The notes under the pieces are model-generated. The model was not told where the DNA came from, did not search any database, and saw only the letters and a list, made by a program, of their open reading frames with translations. The position numbers and the translations under genes were made by a program. Source: an uncultured Prevotellaceae bacterium (lineage in GTDB: Bacteria > Bacteroidota > Bacteroidia > Bacteroidales > Bacteroidaceae). From it: a DNA stretch of 54,195 nt. The stretch is from NCBI GenBank assembly GCA_900315745.1, contig ONAG01000020.1:1-54195 (forward strand), in the 5' to 3' direction. This document shows, in pieces, positions 52,579-54,195 of the stretch (the stretch's first letter is position 1; the number at the start of each line of letters is the position of its first letter).

Positions 52579-53172
52579 ATGTCAATTTCTAAAACCAGGC
52601 AGACGCTTGTGGACGTGGCGAGAAAACTTTTCGCCAAAAATGGACTTGAGAACACGACAATGAATGACATTGCCGTGGCTTCAGGAAAAGGAAGACGTAC
52701 GCTTTATACTTATTTTAAAAATAAGGATGACATTTATTCTGCTGTCATCGCTTCAGAATTAGAACGTCTTTCCGACAAACTTGACGAAGTGGCAGCAAAG
52801 AAAATCAGGCCACAGGACAAAATCATAGAACTCATCTACACACACCTTAATATGATAAAGGAAACCGTCGTTAGAAACGGAAACTTGAGAGCGGAGTTTT
52901 TCAGAAACATTTGGACTGTGGAAAAGATCAGGAAGAATTTTGATGAGGATGAAATAGACTTGTTCCGCAAGGTGTATGCAGAGGGCAAGGCTGATGGCGA
53001 GTTTGACATTGAGAATGTAGAACTTGTCGCAGACATTACCCACTATTGCATAAAGGGTCTGGAAGTGCCATATATATATGGAAGATTGGGGCATGGCCTC
53101 ACAGAAGAGACCAGCAAACCACTTGTTGCCAAAGTTGTATATGGCGCTTTGGGTAAAAGTGTCAACATTTAA
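52579..53172 (+). CDS. TetR/AcrR family transcriptional regulator
   Basis: Repressor-type regulator of 197 residues. The N-terminal helix-turn-helix (residues about 8-55) has ARKLFAKNGLENTTMNDIA and GKGRRTLYTYFKNKDDIY, the standard TetR pattern. The C-terminal ligand domain is all helical and not assigned to a subfamily. It precedes fabG by 23 bp, so both are cotranscribed, which suggests control of fatty-acid or acyl metabolism. An inverted repeat over its own promoter is the likely binding site. Confidence 0.93.
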   Translation: MSISKTRQTLVDVARKLFAKNGLENTTMNDIAVASGKGRRTLYTYFKNKDDIYSAVIASELERLSDKLDEVAAKKIRPQDKIIELIYTHLNMIKETVVRNGNLRAEFFRNIWTVEKIRKNFDEDEIDLFRKVYAEGKADGEFDIENVELVADITHYCIKGLEVPYIYGRLGHGLTEETSKPLVAKVVYGALGKSVNI

Positions 53173-53195
53173 GTTTTAAAAAATATTTTTTAGTA

Positions 53196-53942
53196 ATGGA
53201 ATTATTGAAAGGAAAGACCGCGCTTATAACTGGCGCTGCTCGTGGCATTGGAAAAGCCATCGCATTGAAATTTGCCCAAGAAGGGGCTAACATTGCATTT
53301 ACCGATATCGTTATCGATGAAAATGGTTTGGCTACAGAGGCTGAGATAGCAGCTTTCGGAGTAAAGGCAAAGGGATATGAAAGCAATGCAGCAGACTTTA
53401 ACCAGACGGATGAAGTGGTCAAGCAAATTCATAAGGATTTCGGACGTATTGACATTTTGGTCAACAATGCCGGCATTACTCGTGACGGACTGATGCTGAG
53501 AATGACAGAGGCACAATGGGATGCAGTTATCAATGTAAACCTAAAATCAGCATTCAATTTCATTCATGCATGTGTTCCCGTAATGATGCGTCAGCGTTCC
53601 GGTTCGATTATCAACATGTCTTCAGTTGTCGGAGTACATGGAAATGCAGCACAATGCAATTATGCGGCATCCAAAGCAGGCCTTATCGCCTTGGCAAAAA
53701 GTATTGGTCAGGAAATGGGAAGCAAAGGCATAAGGGCCAACTCCATAGCTCCTGGATTTATCGACACTGCAATGACACAGCAACTTTCCGAGGATATCCG
53801 TAAAGAATGGATTAGCAAGATTCCTCTAAGAAGGGGTGGCACGGTTGAGGATATCGCCAATGTGGCAACCTTCCTCGCCAGCGACATGTCATCATACGTA
53901 ACAGGTCAAGTCATTCAGGTGGATGGCGGCATGAACATGTAA
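53196..53942 (+). CDS. fabG: 3-oxoacyl-[acyl-carrier-protein] reductase
   Basis: NADPH-dependent reductase of the fatty-acid elongation cycle, 248 residues. TGAARGIGKA (12-21), NNAGITRDGLMLRM (90-103), Asn115 and the triad Ser143, Tyr156 and Lys160 (NYAASKAG) are all present. The GFIDTAMTQQL loop and the terminal YVTGQVIQVDGGMNM are diagnostic of FabG. Length is standard. It follows the TetR gene after 23 bp and precedes the pseudouridine synthase gene by 16 bp. Confidence 0.95.
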   Translation: MELLKGKTALITGAARGIGKAIALKFAQEGANIAFTDIVIDENGLATEAEIAAFGVKAKGYESNAADFNQTDEVVKQIHKDFGRIDILVNNAGITRDGLMLRMTEAQWDAVINVNLKSAFNFIHACVPVMMRQRSGSIINMSSVVGVHGNAAQCNYAASKAGLIALAKSIGQEMGSKGIRANSIAPGFIDTAMTQQLSEDIRKEWISKIPLRRGGTVEDIANVATFLASDMSSYVTGQVIQVDGGMNM

Positions 53943-53958
53943 TTAGTTTCATGTTCAA

Positions 53959-54195
53959 ATGACAATATTATACGAAGACAATCATATTATAATCGTTTCC
54001 AAAACAAGTGGAGAAATCGTGCAAGGTGACAAAACTGGCGATACTCCATTGTCGGAAATGGTAAAGGACTATATCAAGACCAAGCACAACAAATCCGGGA
54101 ATGTTTTTCTCGGTGTTGTGCATCGTCTTGATAGACCTGTTTTTGGCGTCGTGGTTTTCGCAAAAACATCCAAGGCTCTTTCCAGACTAAATGAC
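53959..54195 (+). CDS. RluA-family pseudouridine synthase, 3' part beyond window
   Basis: First 79 residues of an RNA pseudouridine synthase, from the ATG at 53959; the window ends before the stop. EDNHIIIVSKTSGEIVQGD is the N-terminal block, and VVHRLDRPVFGVVVFAKTSKAL contains the catalytic Asp in HRLDRP. No S4 domain precedes the catalytic domain, so it belongs to the RluA-like short forms; target rRNA or tRNA site unknown. It follows fabG by 16 bp. Confidence 0.9.
   Translation, partial: MTILYEDNHIIIVSKTSGEIVQGDKTGDTPLSEMVKDYIKTKHNKSGNVFLGVVHRLDRPVFGVVVFAKTSKALSRLND

Noticed and set aside
1-54195. CRISPR arrays, insertion sequences or prophage
   Set aside because: No regularly spaced short repeats, transposase, integrase or phage structural frames were found.

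Overview
The window is chromosomal DNA from a member of the Bacteroidetes, most likely order Bacteroidales and probably a Prevotella-like genus (the genus is inference). Support comes from many promoters of the Bacteroidetes type (-7 box TAnnTTTG, several with TTTG 19-20 nt upstream), few Shine-Dalgarno sites, many lipoproteins, lineage-typical families (DUF3078, DUF1573, DUF4230, DUF5689, DUF6359-like), a type-B L31 and several polysaccharide-degrading enzymes. No phage, insertion sequence, CRISPR array or rRNA gene was seen. Both ends cut a gene: an S9 peptidase at the left and an RluA-type pseudouridine synthase at the right.

Layout. 1-6.2 kb: S9 peptidase and yidC on the minus strand, a DUF3078 outer-membrane protein on the plus strand, and a DUF1573 protein. 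6.3-10.6 kb: an unrecognised repeat-rich exported protein, a barrel-like protein with an apparently damaged 5' end, a secreted DNA/RNA nuclease lipoprotein and rpmE2. 10.7-19.1 kb: a minus-strand operon (TonB-dependent-receptor-like barrel, DUF5689 lipoprotein, triple-OB-repeat lipoprotein) divergent from a plus-strand run (secreted DNase I-like phosphodiesterase, uracil-DNA-glycosylase-like protein, uridine kinase, histidine phosphatase). 19.1-31.8 kb: GH115, GH2 and GH28 glycoside hydrolases interleaved with an SDR, a NupG-type nucleoside transporter, a DUF151/UVR protein, rsmE, two DUF4230 genes and a phosphopantetheinyl transferase. 31.9-37.4 kb: carB and a DPP IV-like peptidase converging on a shared terminator. 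37.5-45.9 kb: a 1943-residue transglutaminase-like/SF1-helicase/nuclease protein behind a radical SAM gene, then a Na/Pi cotransporter. 46.3-51.1 kb: capE-like and capG-like sugar-nucleotide genes, mazG, a lipoprotein and rnz. 51-54.2 kb: an AraC regulator, an initiator tRNA-Met, a TetR regulator with a candidate operator, fabG and the rluA start.

The most interesting grouping is 9.2-19.1 kb plus the transporter at 25.5 kb. Two different exported nucleases, an outer-membrane channel with two surface-type lipoproteins (one built of three OB-like repeats), uridine kinase and a nucleoside permease sit close together. I read this as a possible system for capturing extracellular nucleic acid and using its nucleosides or phosphate. 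That reading is inference from family and position. The large helicase-nuclease is the best candidate for a stand-alone conflict or defence gene. The capE/capG pair lacks the enzyme that normally acts between them.
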